This document shows, in pieces, positions 20,413-28,892 of a stretch of DNA of 64,000 nt. The notes under the pieces are model-generated. The model did no database searches. It was given only the letters and a program-made list of their open reading frames with translations, and had not been told where the DNA came from. Within the stretch, counting starts at the first letter, position 1. Each line of letters opens with the position of its first letter. Both the position numbers and the translations under genes were made by a program. Source of the stretch: Streptomyces sp. NBC_00078 (lineage in GTDB: Bacteria; Actinomycetota; Actinomycetes; Streptomycetales; Streptomycetaceae); the NCBI RefSeq assembly GCF_026343335.1, contig NZ_JAPELX010000001.1, positions 7,316,001-7,380,000 of the forward strand. The letters are read 5' to 3'.

Positions 20413-20467
20413 ACAGTTCCTGGATTGGGTCGCGACACTGCACCACCTGACCACTAGCGTCGACTCC

Positions 20468-21085
20468 ATGACGAACACCTCGCCCACCCGCGTCGACTTC
20501 TGGTTCGACCCCGCGTGCCCCTTCGCCTGGATCACGTCCCGCTGGCTCCTGGAGGTCGAGCGCGAGCGCCCGCTCGACCTCCGCTTCCATGCGATGAGCC
20601 TCTACCTGCACAACCTGGGCAACGAACTCCCCGACTGGTACCGGGAGTTGGTCGACAAGTCGATCGGCCCGGTACGGGTCGCGGTGGCCGCAGCCGAGCG
20701 GCACGGCGAGAAGGTCCTGCGAGACCTGTACACCGCGTTCGGCACTCGGATCCACGAACGCAAGGACGAGGACTTCGACGCGGTGATCACCGGCTCCCTC
20801 GCCGAACTCGGCCTCCCCGCCGATCTCGCGGCCGCCGCGCACGACCCGTCGTACGACGAGGCTGTACGCCGCAGCCATGAGGCGGGCACCGAGCCGGAGT
20901 CGGGCGGCTATGTGGGCACGCCGACCATCCACGTCGACGGAACGGTGTGGTTCGGGCCCGTACTGCGAGCCATTCCGCGCGGTGCGCGTGCGGCGGAACT
21001 CTTCGACAGCTTCAGGATGTTGGCGACCTGCCCGGACTTCTTCGAGCTGAAGAGGACCCGTACGGGCCGGTTGTCCTTCGAGTAG
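20468..21085 (+). CDS. DsbA-fold protein, Rv2466c (mycothiol nitroreductase)-like, one active-site Cys missing
   Basis: A 205-residue cytoplasmic thioredoxin-fold protein. The N-terminus VDFWFDPACPFAWITSRWLLEVE aligns with the mycothiol-dependent nitroreductase/FrnE group, and GGYVGTPTIHVDGTVWFGPVL is the cis-Pro loop. The active site reads C-P-F-A where the well-studied enzyme has C-P-W-C, so the resolving cysteine is absent and only monothiol chemistry is possible. Length fits the family. The ATG at 20468 follows the DinB-like gene by 55 bases. Confidence 0.85.
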   Translation: MTNTSPTRVDFWFDPACPFAWITSRWLLEVERERPLDLRFHAMSLYLHNLGNELPDWYRELVDKSIGPVRVAVAAAERHGEKVLRDLYTAFGTRIHERKDEDFDAVITGSLAELGLPADLAAAAHDPSYDEAVRRSHEAGTEPESGGYVGTPTIHVDGTVWFGPVLRAIPRGARAAELFDSFRMLATCPDFFELKRTRTGRLSFE

Positions 21086-21092
21086 CCGTCGG

Positions 21093-22178
21093 TCAGCTGA
21101 TCCGGCAGTTCCCGCCCTTGGCCGTGATCGTGTGCTGCTCCACCTTGCCCGTCGGGCCGATGCTGTAGATGTGTCCGTTCGGGACAGTCAGCATGCTGTG
21201 GGCGCTGACCTTCGTCTCGGTCTTCTTCCCTTGCAGAGTGAGCGAAGCCAGCCTGCCATTGGAGAGGAGGACACCGCAGTCCCTGAATATCCCGATTTCC
21301 CCAGCGCTTTTGACTGTAGTCTTCTTGAATGGCGTGGATCGGCTGCCCGAAGTGATGGAGATTTGCTGGACGGATGCGTCGGAATCCGCGGAGAACGCTC
21401 CGAGGAGGGTTGAGGTGCTGGAGCTCGCGCAGTCGCTTGCGAACTGTGCAGTACCTCGGATTTCCTTACCGGTCGTCAGACTGAACTCGGAAGCCTTGTC
21501 TCCCAATGTCCACATCGTTCCTTGCGCTGGTGAAAGACATCCCACACTTCCGGGGAGGTCGGTGGATATCGGCGAAGGCGAAAGATGTTCCCCGGTGAGC
21601 GAGAACCGAAAGGCGTTCCAGGGCGCGCCGTCGTTCTGCTGCACGGAAATCAGCAGTGCGCTGTTGTCGGCCGAGACCCTGCCCATGGAGTCACTGATGC
21701 CCTTGGCGAACGATTTTGTGTGGGTCTCGCCGCTATCCGACCAGATAATGGCGGATTCCGATGTGGCCACCCAGGTGTCCTTGTCTCGGGCCCATTGAAC
21801 GACCAAAGACTTCTGCGTGAAGGGCTGAGCCGTGGAACTTTCACCATGCTTCCACAACACATGAGTTTCGGATGCCGAATGGTTCATGTCCACCGTGGCC
21901 GAAATGGCGGCATCCGGGCATGCTGTAGTGCAGTGGACGTCGGTGGGGAAGTATCGATTCTCCTGCCACACTTTCTTCCCATCGTGTGTATAGCCCCTCA
22001 GGATCTCGCTGTCGGTGTCGAATGTGATGTACCCGTGACTGTCCCCGTCCACCAGGACCAGGATTCCCCGAGACGAGGGTGTGCCGGCCTGGTCGGCGCC
22101 GGAGGTCGAGCAGCCAGTGAGCAGCGCCGCCAATGCGGCTGCTGCGACGAACGCGGCCACACCCCTCTTGAGTGCCAT
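21093..22178 (-). CDS. Lipoprotein of unknown function, likely beta-propeller
   Basis: A 361-residue lipoprotein: basic start MALKRG, hydrophobic core and lipobox LLTGC. The mature part is rich in short beta-type repeats with recurring W, G and D (GKKVWQENRYF, DTWVATSESAIIWSDSG, GTMWTLGDKASEFSLTTGK), suggesting a PQQ/YVTN-like propeller. I recognise no family. The ATG at 22178 has GGGGAAA 6 bases upstream; a longer frame from 22226 lacks such a site. Base composition is visibly lower in GC than neighbours. It lies 70 bases downstream of the secreted 159-residue protein gene on the same strand, probably in one transcript. Confidence 0.75.
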   Translation of the reverse strand: MALKRGVAAFVAAAALAALLTGCSTSGADQAGTPSSRGILVLVDGDSHGYITFDTDSEILRGYTHDGKKVWQENRYFPTDVHCTTACPDAAISATVDMNHSASETHVLWKHGESSTAQPFTQKSLVVQWARDKDTWVATSESAIIWSDSGETHTKSFAKGISDSMGRVSADNSALLISVQQNDGAPWNAFRFSLTGEHLSPSPISTDLPGSVGCLSPAQGTMWTLGDKASEFSLTTGKEIRGTAQFASDCASSSTSTLLGAFSADSDASVQQISITSGSRSTPFKKTTVKSAGEIGIFRDCGVLLSNGRLASLTLQGKKTETKVSAHSMLTVPNGHIYSIGPTGKVEQHTITAKGGNCRIS

Positions 22179-22248
22179 ACGTTTTCCCCGTTGAACGATT
22201 TCGGGTGTGCGGCCGTAGCCGCACACCCGAAAGCTGCGGATCTACCCG

Positions 22249-22728
22249 TCAGAACGCGAATGACTTCGAATTGCAGTCGACTGGCCACCCGGCAACTGCA
22301 TTCTGGTTGTACCAGCCTTGAGCCACGATACGGGTCCTGCCCTTCTTAGTGATGGGGCGCTGACCCGCGGGATAGTCATGGCCCCAAGCCACCAGATCCC
22401 AACGAGCCTCCCCCTTATTTGTCTTCTCCTTAGCTATCATGCTGTTGCCGTCGGTCAGATAGGAGAAGATTGAGAAGTCGGAGCGCTTCTTGTTGAAGCC
22501 GTGGCTTGTCGGATAGAACATGCGCGAGGTGTGCTGCCAGGTGGTGCTGGTCTTCTTTGTGTAGAACGTCTTCACCGTGATTTTGGCGTCAGACGTGGGG
22601 TTGATCGAAGCGGAGCAGGCCGTGGACGCCGTGGCGGCGAAGGCGTCCGGAGTCGATACGCCAGTCAGTACAATTGCGGCCGCTATCGGTGCGGCGACTG
22701 CTGCCATGTGCTTCTTCGTGATGCTCAA
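22249..22728 (-). CDS. Small secreted protein of unknown function
   Basis: A 159-residue protein with a TTG start at 22728, chosen because GGGGAAAGGA lies 6 bases upstream. The signal peptide ends with a clear AFA/A cleavage site (STPDAFA). The mature domain of about 128 residues has two cysteines near its ends (TACSAS and VDCNSKSFAF), many Lys, Thr and Ser residues, and WQHTSRMFYP and AWGHDYPAGQRPITKKGRTRIVAQGWY segments. It looks like a compact beta protein closed by a disulfide. No family is recognised. It shares low GC with the lipoprotein gene behind it. Confidence 0.75.
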   Translation of the reverse strand: MSITKKHMAAVAAPIAAAIVLTGVSTPDAFAATASTACSASINPTSDAKITVKTFYTKKTSTTWQHTSRMFYPTSHGFNKKRSDFSIFSYLTDGNSMIAKEKTNKGEARWDLVAWGHDYPAGQRPITKKGRTRIVAQGWYNQNAVAGWPVDCNSKSFAF

Positions 22729-22838
22729 GAGGAATCCTTTCCCCGTTTCTTGGTCAACATCTACCTTGCCCGCAGCCAGGAGGAAGATCAACGGAGTTGA
22801 GGATTTTCTGAGCTACTTCATGTTGCTGAAACAAAGGG

Positions 22839-23594
22839 TTAGGCGATTCGCGGCAAAAGCACCTCCGCCGACGTCGCGGCGTGGAAACGGCTCAGTACCA
22901 GAGTGACCACTTCGGACGCTGTGCCCAGCACGTCCGCGAGAACGTCGGCGTGCTGCGCACCGCGCGCAATCCTGTCCGGCAGCAATCCCGGTGCTAGTAC
23001 ATAGGGTGCGACGGCGACCCGCTTGCAGCCTAGCGCCCGCAGCTCCCGTACCGCGTCCGCGGTAGGTGAATGAGATGCGGAGGCGAACGCAGGTCGCACG
23101 GCGCACCAACCGGTGTGCCGCCACTCCCGCGCGATTTCTGCGATCACTGCGATCGCCTCCGGGTCGGTGGACCCCGCCGAGGCCAGCACGACCCCGGTCG
23201 AGGACTTGTCGGCGGGCGTCAGCCCGGCCTCGTACAAACGCCGTTCGAGGGCGGAGAGGAGCAGAGGGGACGGGCCCAGCACCTCCGCCTGGCTGATACG
23301 GAGCTGTGGCGGTGCGTCCCGCAGGACCGCCGGGATGTCCGCCTTCGCGTGGAACGCGCGGGTGAGGAGGAGGGGGAGGGCCACGACGTCCCGTACGCCC
23401 TCTGCCGCCAGGGACTCCAGCACCCCGTGCACGGACGGGATGTTGAAGTCCAGGAAGCCGGTCTCCACCCGTACGTCCGGGCGCAGCGAGCGCACCCGGC
23501 GTACGAGGGCGTGCACCGTCGCGGCGTGCCGCGGGTCGCGGCTGCCGTGGGCGATCACCACAAGGACGGGGCGGGCCGGCTTCGCAGTACGCAT
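22839..23594 (-). CDS. Sirohydrochlorin chelatase-type (CbiX/SirB) protein
   Basis: A 251-residue cytoplasmic chelatase. VLVVIAHGSRDPRHAATVHALVRRVR carries the metal-site His, FLDFNIPSVHGVLESLAAEG and VVALPLLLTRAFHAKADIP the second His motif, and a related half follows (VVLASAGSTDPEA, VAPYVLAPGLLPDRI). It should insert Fe2+ (or Co2+) into sirohydrochlorin. As the last gene of the sulfur operon it would supply siroheme to the sulfite reductase at the operon start. ATG 23594 is 5 bases after the permease stop. Confidence 0.9.
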   Translation of the reverse strand: MRTAKPARPVLVVIAHGSRDPRHAATVHALVRRVRSLRPDVRVETGFLDFNIPSVHGVLESLAAEGVRDVVALPLLLTRAFHAKADIPAVLRDAPPQLRISQAEVLGPSPLLLSALERRLYEAGLTPADKSSTGVVLASAGSTDPEAIAVIAEIAREWRHTGWCAVRPAFASASHSPTADAVRELRALGCKRVAVAPYVLAPGLLPDRIARGAQHADVLADVLGTASEVVTLVLSRFHAATSAEVLLPRIA

Positions 23595-23599
23595 GGGAC

Positions 23600-24478
23600 T
23601 CAGCTCTTCACCAGCAGGCCGCGGCTGCGCAGCACCCACCGCTCCAGCGGGCTGAAGATCAGCAGGTCGATCGCTATGCCGACGAACAGGATGAGCAGGA
23701 TGGCCTCGAAGACCATGGCCATGTCGCCGGCCGTGCGACCGTTCTCCAGCAGCTGGCCGAGGCCCACCCCCAGGTCGGGGAACTGGGCGATGATCTCCGC
23801 CGCCATCAGCGAGCGCCACGAGAACGCCCAGCCTTGCTTCATGCCCGCCACATAGCCCGGCAGTGCCGCCGGCAGGACGACGTGCCAGATGCCCTTGACA
23901 CCCGTCGCGCCCATGGTGCGGCCCGCGCGCAGGAACAGCGGCGGCACCTGGTCGACGCCGGACACCAGGCCGTTGGCGATGGACGGGACCGCACCGAGCA
24001 GGATCACCGCGTACATCATGGAGTTGTTCAGACCCAGCCAGATCACGGCCGGCGGTACCCATGCCACCGACGGCAGGGACTGCAGGCCGGAGAGGATCGG
24101 GCCGATGGCCGCGCGCACGAACTTCACCCGCGCCACCAGCAGACCCAGCGGGGTTCCGATGAGCAGCGCGAAGAAGAAGCCCAGCAGACCGCGCGAGACG
24201 CTGGTCCAGATGTAGCCGAGCAGGTCGCCCTTCAGCCAGGCTTCCTTGAACGCGCTTCCCACGGCGCCGGGCGAGGGCAGCTTGGTCGGGTCGTCGACGA
24301 TCGGGTAGAGAAGGAACCAGGCCGCGAGGACCACCGCCAGCGCGGTGATCGGCGGCAGGACTTTGTTCGTGAAGGTCTGGCGTAGGGCCGGGCGGCCGGT
24401 GGCCGTGGTCTCCAGTGCGTCCAGGCCCGCCTCGACGCTCCCGGCGTCCTGGACCGGGGTCGTATCAGTGCTGGCCAT
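23600..24478 (-). CDS. ssuC: Sulfonate/sulfur-compound ABC transporter permease
   Basis: A 292-residue permease of the SsuC/TauC group with about six membrane helices. The EAA loop is TMGATGVKGIWHVVLPAALPGYVAGMKQGWAFSWRSLMAAEI, and LENGRTAGDMAMVFEAILLILFVGIAIDLLIF is the typical C-terminal pair of helices. It starts with ATG at 24478, 14 bases inside the end of the ATPase gene, so translation is coupled. Substrates of the group are alkanesulfonates, taurine and similar sulfur sources; the operon supports this but cannot fix the ligand. Confidence 0.9.
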   Translation of the reverse strand: MASTDTTPVQDAGSVEAGLDALETTATGRPALRQTFTNKVLPPITALAVVLAAWFLLYPIVDDPTKLPSPGAVGSAFKEAWLKGDLLGYIWTSVSRGLLGFFFALLIGTPLGLLVARVKFVRAAIGPILSGLQSLPSVAWVPPAVIWLGLNNSMMYAVILLGAVPSIANGLVSGVDQVPPLFLRAGRTMGATGVKGIWHVVLPAALPGYVAGMKQGWAFSWRSLMAAEIIAQFPDLGVGLGQLLENGRTAGDMAMVFEAILLILFVGIAIDLLIFSPLERWVLRSRGLLVKS

Positions 24479-25250
24479 GACGGCGGATCTCCCCACGCAG
24501 TACATCGGTGATCTCAAGGGACAGTTCGGCCACGGGGGCGTCCTCGATGCGGCGCGGCTGCGGGATGTCCACCGTCCACTCGCGTGCGATACGGCCCGGA
24601 CGCGAGGACAGCAGGATCACGCGCTGCGCGAGCCGCACCGCCTCGCGCACGTTGTGCGTGACGAACAGGACGGAGAGCCCGGTCTCCTCCCAGATGCGGG
24701 TCAGCTCGTCGTGCAGCACGTCCCGCGTGATGGCGTCGAGCGCCGAGAACGGCTCGTCCATCAGCAGCAGGTTGCTCTCCTGCGCGAGAGCGCGGGCCAG
24801 CGCCGCGCGCTGGCGCATACCGCCGGACAGTTCGTGGACGCGCTTGCCGTATGCGCCCTTCAGCCGGACCAGTTCGAGCAGTTCCTCGGCCCTGCCCCGG
24901 CGGTCCTGCTTGGGAACTCCCCTGAGCTTCAGGGCGAGTTCGATGTTCTTGCCCGCCGTCAGCCACGGGAAGAGGGCATGCTCCTGGAACATCAGGGCGG
25001 GCCGCCCCTCTGTCGTGATGGAGCCTGCGGTGGGCCGGTCGAGCCCCGCCACCAGGTTCAGCAGCGTGGACTTGCCGCAGCCCGAGGCTCCCAGGAGGGT
25101 GACGAACTCGCCCGGCGCGACATCGATGCTGATGTCGTCCAGGACGAGCTGCTGCCCGCCGGGTGTCGCGAAGGACTTCGAGACGTGGTCAAGGCGTGCC
25201 GCGTACTCGACCGACTCGTCGGCCTTGGCGAGCGTCGTGGTCGTGGCCAT
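24465..25250 (-). CDS. ssuB: Sulfonate-type ABC transporter ATP-binding protein
   Basis: A 261-residue nucleotide-binding subunit. Walker A is GASGCGKST (54-62). Then come the Q-loop FQEHALFPWLT, signature LSGGMRQRAALARALAQ, Walker B LLLMDEPFSALD and switch His in LFVTHNVREA. The ATG at 25250 is chosen because AGGAGG lies 8 bases before it; a GTG nine bases earlier would overlap the site. It lies 35 bases after the binding-protein gene and overlaps the permease start. Confidence 0.93.
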   Translation of the reverse strand: MATTTTLAKADESVEYAARLDHVSKSFATPGGQQLVLDDISIDVAPGEFVTLLGASGCGKSTLLNLVAGLDRPTAGSITTEGRPALMFQEHALFPWLTAGKNIELALKLRGVPKQDRRGRAEELLELVRLKGAYGKRVHELSGGMRQRAALARALAQESNLLLMDEPFSALDAITRDVLHDELTRIWEETGLSVLFVTHNVREAVRLAQRVILLSSRPGRIAREWTVDIPQPRRIEDAPVAELSLEITDVLRGEIRRHGQH

Positions 25251-25284
25251 GGTCGTCACCTCCTGGGAACTCGTCGGGTCTACG

Positions 25285-26394
25285 TCAGCTGGTGCCGAGA
25301 CCGGCGGCGTCGACCGGGCTCTGGCCCTCGGCCTTGAGGACCTTGTTGAGAACCGTGAGGTCGTAGATGCCCTTCAGGTTCGGCTTCTGAAGCAGACCGG
25401 CCTTGACCGCGTGCTCCGCCTCGGTGTTGAGGGTGGAGGCCAGCGGGTCGTCGGTGAACTGGATCGACTTCCACGCCGGGTCCAGGACGTTGGCCGGCAG
25501 CGCCTTGCCGGAGTCCGCCTCCAGCTGCTTGTTCGCCGCAGCCTTCGCCTCATCCGGGTTGGCGTTGATCCACTTGTTGGCCTCGACGGAGGCCTTCAGC
25601 ACGGCCTCGACGGCCTTCGGGTGGTCCTTGAGGAAGCCGGCCCGCACGATGATGTTCGTGATCACGAACTTCTTGTCCGGCCACAGCGACGCCTCGTCGA
25701 GCAGCACCTTGCCGCCCTCGGCGACCAGCTTCGACGCGGTCGGCTCCGGCACCCAGGCGCCGTCGACGGAACCGGACTTGTAGGCGTCCGGGGTGATCTT
25801 GTTGTCGGTACGGACGACCGTGACGTCACCCTTGCCGCTCTGCGCGTCGACCTTCCAGCCCTGGTCGGCGGCCCAGTTGAGGAACGCCACGTCCTGCGTG
25901 TTGCCGAGCTGAGGGGTGGCGATCTTCTTGCCCTTGACGTCCTTCAGGGACTTGATCTTCTTCGGGTTGACCACGAGCTTCACGCCGCCGGAGGCCGAAC
26001 CGCCGATGATCTTCAGGCTCTTGCCGTTGGACTTGACGTAGCCGTTGATCGCCGGGGAGGGGCCGATCCAGCCGATGTCGATGGAGCCTGAGTTGAGCGC
26101 CTCGATCTCGGACGGGCCGGCGTTGAAGATGGCGGGCGAGACCTTGGTGGCGCCGAGCTCCTTCTGGAAGAAGCCCTTCTGGACACCGACCAGCGCGGTC
26201 CCATGGGTCAGGTTGCCGAAGTAGCCGATCTTGACGGAGGAGAGCCCGTCGATCTTCTTGGCCCCGGCGGCGACCTTCGCGGTGTCGTTGTTGTCGGACT
26301 TGGACCCGTAGCCGCAAGCGGCGAGTGTGAGAAGGGGAAGTGCGGCTACCACGGCTATGCCGCGGCGAACGAAGGTCGAGCGGTTGACAGGCAC
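25285..26394 (-). CDS. ssuA: Sulfonate/sulfur-compound ABC transporter substrate-binding lipoprotein
   Basis: A 369-residue SsuA/NrtA-type binding protein. GTG start at 26394 (GAGGGGAAAA upstream), basic region, hydrophobic segment and lipobox TLAAC, so it is anchored outside the membrane. The mature protein has VKIGYFGNLTHGTALVGVQKGFFQKELG, NAGPSEIEALNSGSIDIGWIGPSPAINGYVKS and KKIATPQLGNTQDVAFLNWAADQGW, all diagnostic. A GC-rich 116-base segment separates it from the 34-codon ORF, so it may also have its own promoter. Confidence 0.92.
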   Translation of the reverse strand: MPVNRSTFVRRGIAVVAALPLLTLAACGYGSKSDNNDTAKVAAGAKKIDGLSSVKIGYFGNLTHGTALVGVQKGFFQKELGATKVSPAIFNAGPSEIEALNSGSIDIGWIGPSPAINGYVKSNGKSLKIIGGSASGGVKLVVNPKKIKSLKDVKGKKIATPQLGNTQDVAFLNWAADQGWKVDAQSGKGDVTVVRTDNKITPDAYKSGSVDGAWVPEPTASKLVAEGGKVLLDEASLWPDKKFVITNIIVRAGFLKDHPKAVEAVLKASVEANKWINANPDEAKAAANKQLEADSGKALPANVLDPAWKSIQFTDDPLASTLNTEAEHAVKAGLLQKPNLKGIYDLTVLNKVLKAEGQSPVDAAGLGTS

Positions 26395-26510
26395 GGGAGG
26401 TTTTCCCCTCGTTGGCCCGGCGGTCACGGTCTCTCAGGTCGTGGCCGGGAGGTCGGCAGGTTTTCGTCTACGGCGGTGGGGGGCGAGGGCGCGCAGGCAG
26501 TGCGCGTACG

Positions 26511-26615
26511 TCAGCGCACACATCGCGCCACTCCGCCCTGCCCGCTGCCGAGCGCACCGCTGCCGACGCGGCCGCCCTCCTTCGCGAACGTGGAGTAGAT
26601 GTCGAAGGAGTTCAT
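26511..26615 (-). CDS. 34-residue ORF coupled to cysN
   Basis: An ATG one base after the cysN stop (TGA-C-ATG) opens a 34-residue frame beginning MNSFDIYSTFAKEGGRVG and ending CVR. Near-overlap with cysN would allow translational coupling. The peptide has one Cys and no membrane segment. It could be a genuine small protein, a regulatory uORF for the ssuABC part, or chance. No family is recognised. Confidence 0.4.
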   Translation of the reverse strand: MNSFDIYSTFAKEGGRVGSGALGSGQGGVARCVR

Positions 26616-26616
26616 G

Positions 26617-27951
26617 TCAGAAGTCCCAACCGTCGTCGTCGGACTCGTCCTTGACCGGCTCGGGGGACGCGAACGACTCACCGACCATGCCCGCGGTGAG
26701 CGTGGTGCCGTCGTTCGGGTCGATCAGGATGAACGAGCCCGTGCGGCGGGAGTCGGAGTACGAGTCGACGGGCAGCGGCTCCGCGGTGCGGATCTTCACG
26801 CGGCCGATGTCGTTGGCGACGAGCTGTCCCGGGTGCGGGTGCAGGGACAGGTCGTCGAGCGTGAGACGGGACGGGATGTCCTTGACGATCGCCTTGACCG
26901 TGCGGGTGCCGTGCTTGAGCAGCACCCGGTGGCCGACGGTGAGCGCCTGGTCGGCGACGTGGCAGACGGTCGCCTCGATGTCCTGCGTGGTCGCCGGGGC
27001 GTCCTTGCTGGGCACGATCAGGTCGCCGCGCGAGATGTCGATGTCGTCCTCCAGCAGGAGGGTCACCGACTGGGTGGTCCAGGCGACGTCGACGGGCTCG
27101 CCGAGCAGGTCGATGGCCAGGACGCGGGAGGCGCGGCCCGACGGCAGCACGGTCACGGCCTCGCCCACGTGGAAGGAACCCGCCGCGATCTGGCCCGCGT
27201 AACCCCGGTAGTCCGGGTGTTCGGTGGTCTGCGGCCGGATCACGTACTGCACGGGAAGGCGCGCGTGGCAGTGGCTCAGGTCGTGGGCGACCGGGACCGT
27301 CTCCAGGTGCTCCAGGAAGGTCGGGCCGCCGTACCAGTCCATGTTCGCGGAGGGGTCCACCACGTTGTCGCCGGCCAGCGCCGAGATCGGGATCGCGGTG
27401 ATCTCCGGGACGCCCAGCTCCAGCGCGTACGCCGTGAACTCCTCGGCGATCGCGGCGAACACGGGCTCCTTGTAGTCGACCAGGTCCATCTTGTTGACGG
27501 CCAGCACCACGTGGGGCACTCGCAGCAGGGCCGCGATCGCGGCGTGGCGCCGCGTCTGCTCGACGACGCCGTTACGGGCGTCGACCAGGATCACCGTCAG
27601 CTCGGCCGTGGAGGCACCCGTCACCATGTTGCGGGTGTACTGCACGTGACCGGGGGTGTCGGCGAGGATGAACCGCCTGCGCGGGGTGGCGAAGTAGCGG
27701 TACGCCACGTCGATCGTGATGCCCTGCTCGCGCTCGGCGCGCAGGCCGTCCGTCAGCAGCGCGAGGTCGGGGGCATCCTGGCCGCGGTTGCGGGAGGCGT
27801 GCTCGACGGCCTCCAGCTGGTCGGTGAGGACCGACTTGGAGTCGTGCAGCAGCCGGCCCACCAGGGTGGACTTGCCGTCGTCGACGGAGCCCGCCGTCGC
27901 GAACCGCAGCAGGGTCGTGGCCGAGAGCTCCTCGGTCGTGATCGTGCTCAT
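26617..27951 (-). CDS. cysN: Sulfate adenylyltransferase large subunit (GTPase)
   Basis: A 444-residue cytoplasmic EF-Tu-like GTPase that drives sulfate activation to APS with CysD. The P-loop is GSVDDGKST (21-29), switch II DTPGHVQYTRNM, guanine-recognition NKMDLVDY, followed by beta-barrel domains with ARLPVQYVIRP and GDLIVPS. There is no fused APS kinase domain; a separate cysC is in the operon. It starts directly after cysD. Confidence 0.96.
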   Translation of the reverse strand: MSTITTEELSATTLLRFATAGSVDDGKSTLVGRLLHDSKSVLTDQLEAVEHASRNRGQDAPDLALLTDGLRAEREQGITIDVAYRYFATPRRRFILADTPGHVQYTRNMVTGASTAELTVILVDARNGVVEQTRRHAAIAALLRVPHVVLAVNKMDLVDYKEPVFAAIAEEFTAYALELGVPEITAIPISALAGDNVVDPSANMDWYGGPTFLEHLETVPVAHDLSHCHARLPVQYVIRPQTTEHPDYRGYAGQIAAGSFHVGEAVTVLPSGRASRVLAIDLLGEPVDVAWTTQSVTLLLEDDIDISRGDLIVPSKDAPATTQDIEATVCHVADQALTVGHRVLLKHGTRTVKAIVKDIPSRLTLDDLSLHPHPGQLVANDIGRVKIRTAEPLPVDSYSDSRRTGSFILIDPNDGTTLTAGMVGESFASPEPVKDESDDDGWDF

Positions 27952-27953
27952 GC

Positions 27954-28892
27954 TTAGAAGTACCCCTCGCGCTTACGGTCTTCCATCGCGGCCTCGGACA
28001 TCTTGTCGTCGGCGCGGGTGGCGCCGCGCTCGGTCAGCCGGGAGGCGGCGATCTCGGTGATGACCTGCTCCAGCGTCACGGCCTCGGAGTCGACGGCGCC
28101 GGTGCAGGACATGTCGCCGACCGTGCGGTAGCGCACCTGCCGCTTCTCGACGGTCTCGGTGTCCTTCGGGCCGCCCCACTCGCCCGCGGTCAGCCACATG
28201 CCCGACCGCTTGAACACCTCACGCTCGTGCGCGAAGTAGATCTGCGGCAGTTCGATGCCCTCGCGGGCGATGTACTGCCAGACGTCCAGCTCCGTCCAGT
28301 TGCTGAGCGGGAAGACGCGGACGTGCTCGCCGGGGGCGTGCCGGCCGTTGTACAGGTTCCACAGCTCGGGGCGCTGGCGGCGCGGGTCCCACTGCGAGAA
28401 CTCGTCGCGCAGCGAGAACACCCGCTCCTTGGCCCGGGCCTTCTCCTCGTCCCGGCGCCCGCCGCCGAAGACCGCGTCGAACTTCTCGGCCTGGATCCTC
28501 TCGGTCAGCGGCAGCGTCTGCAGCGGGTTGCGGGTGCCGTCCGGACGCTCCTTGAGCACACCCCGGTCGATGTAGTCCTGCACGGAGGCCACATGGAGGC
28601 GCAGACCGTGCTGGGCGACCGCACGGTCCCGGTACTCCAGGACCTCGGGGAAGTTGTGCCCGGTGTCCACGTGCAGCAGCGAGAAGGGGACGGCCGCCGG
28701 GGCGAAGGCCTTCAGCGCCAGGTGCAGCATGACGATGGAGTCCTTGCCGCCGGAGAACAGGATCACCGGCCGCTCGAACTCGCCCGCCACCTCACGGAAG
28801 ATGTGCACCGCCTCGGACTCCAGCGCGTCCAGGTGCGAGAGGGCGTACGGAACGCCCGTGCCTTCCTCGGCCTGGGCGACGGTCGTCGTCAT
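27954..28892 (-). CDS. cysD: Sulfate adenylyltransferase small subunit
   Basis: A 312-residue ATP-sulfurylase catalytic subunit of the adenine-nucleotide alpha-hydrolase fold. The PP-loop is FSGGKDS (46-52), with LLHVDTGHNFPEVLEYRD, AVFGGGRRDEEKARAKERVFSLRDEFSQWDPRRQRPELWNLYN and the C-terminal RKREGYF, all standard. The ATG at 28892 overlaps the cysC stop (ATGA). Together with CysN it makes APS from sulfate and ATP. Confidence 0.96.
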   Translation of the reverse strand: MTTTVAQAEEGTGVPYALSHLDALESEAVHIFREVAGEFERPVILFSGGKDSIVMLHLALKAFAPAAVPFSLLHVDTGHNFPEVLEYRDRAVAQHGLRLHVASVQDYIDRGVLKERPDGTRNPLQTLPLTERIQAEKFDAVFGGGRRDEEKARAKERVFSLRDEFSQWDPRRQRPELWNLYNGRHAPGEHVRVFPLSNWTELDVWQYIAREGIELPQIYFAHEREVFKRSGMWLTAGEWGGPKDTETVEKRQVRYRTVGDMSCTGAVDSEAVTLEQVITEIAASRLTERGATRADDKMSEAAMEDRKREGYF

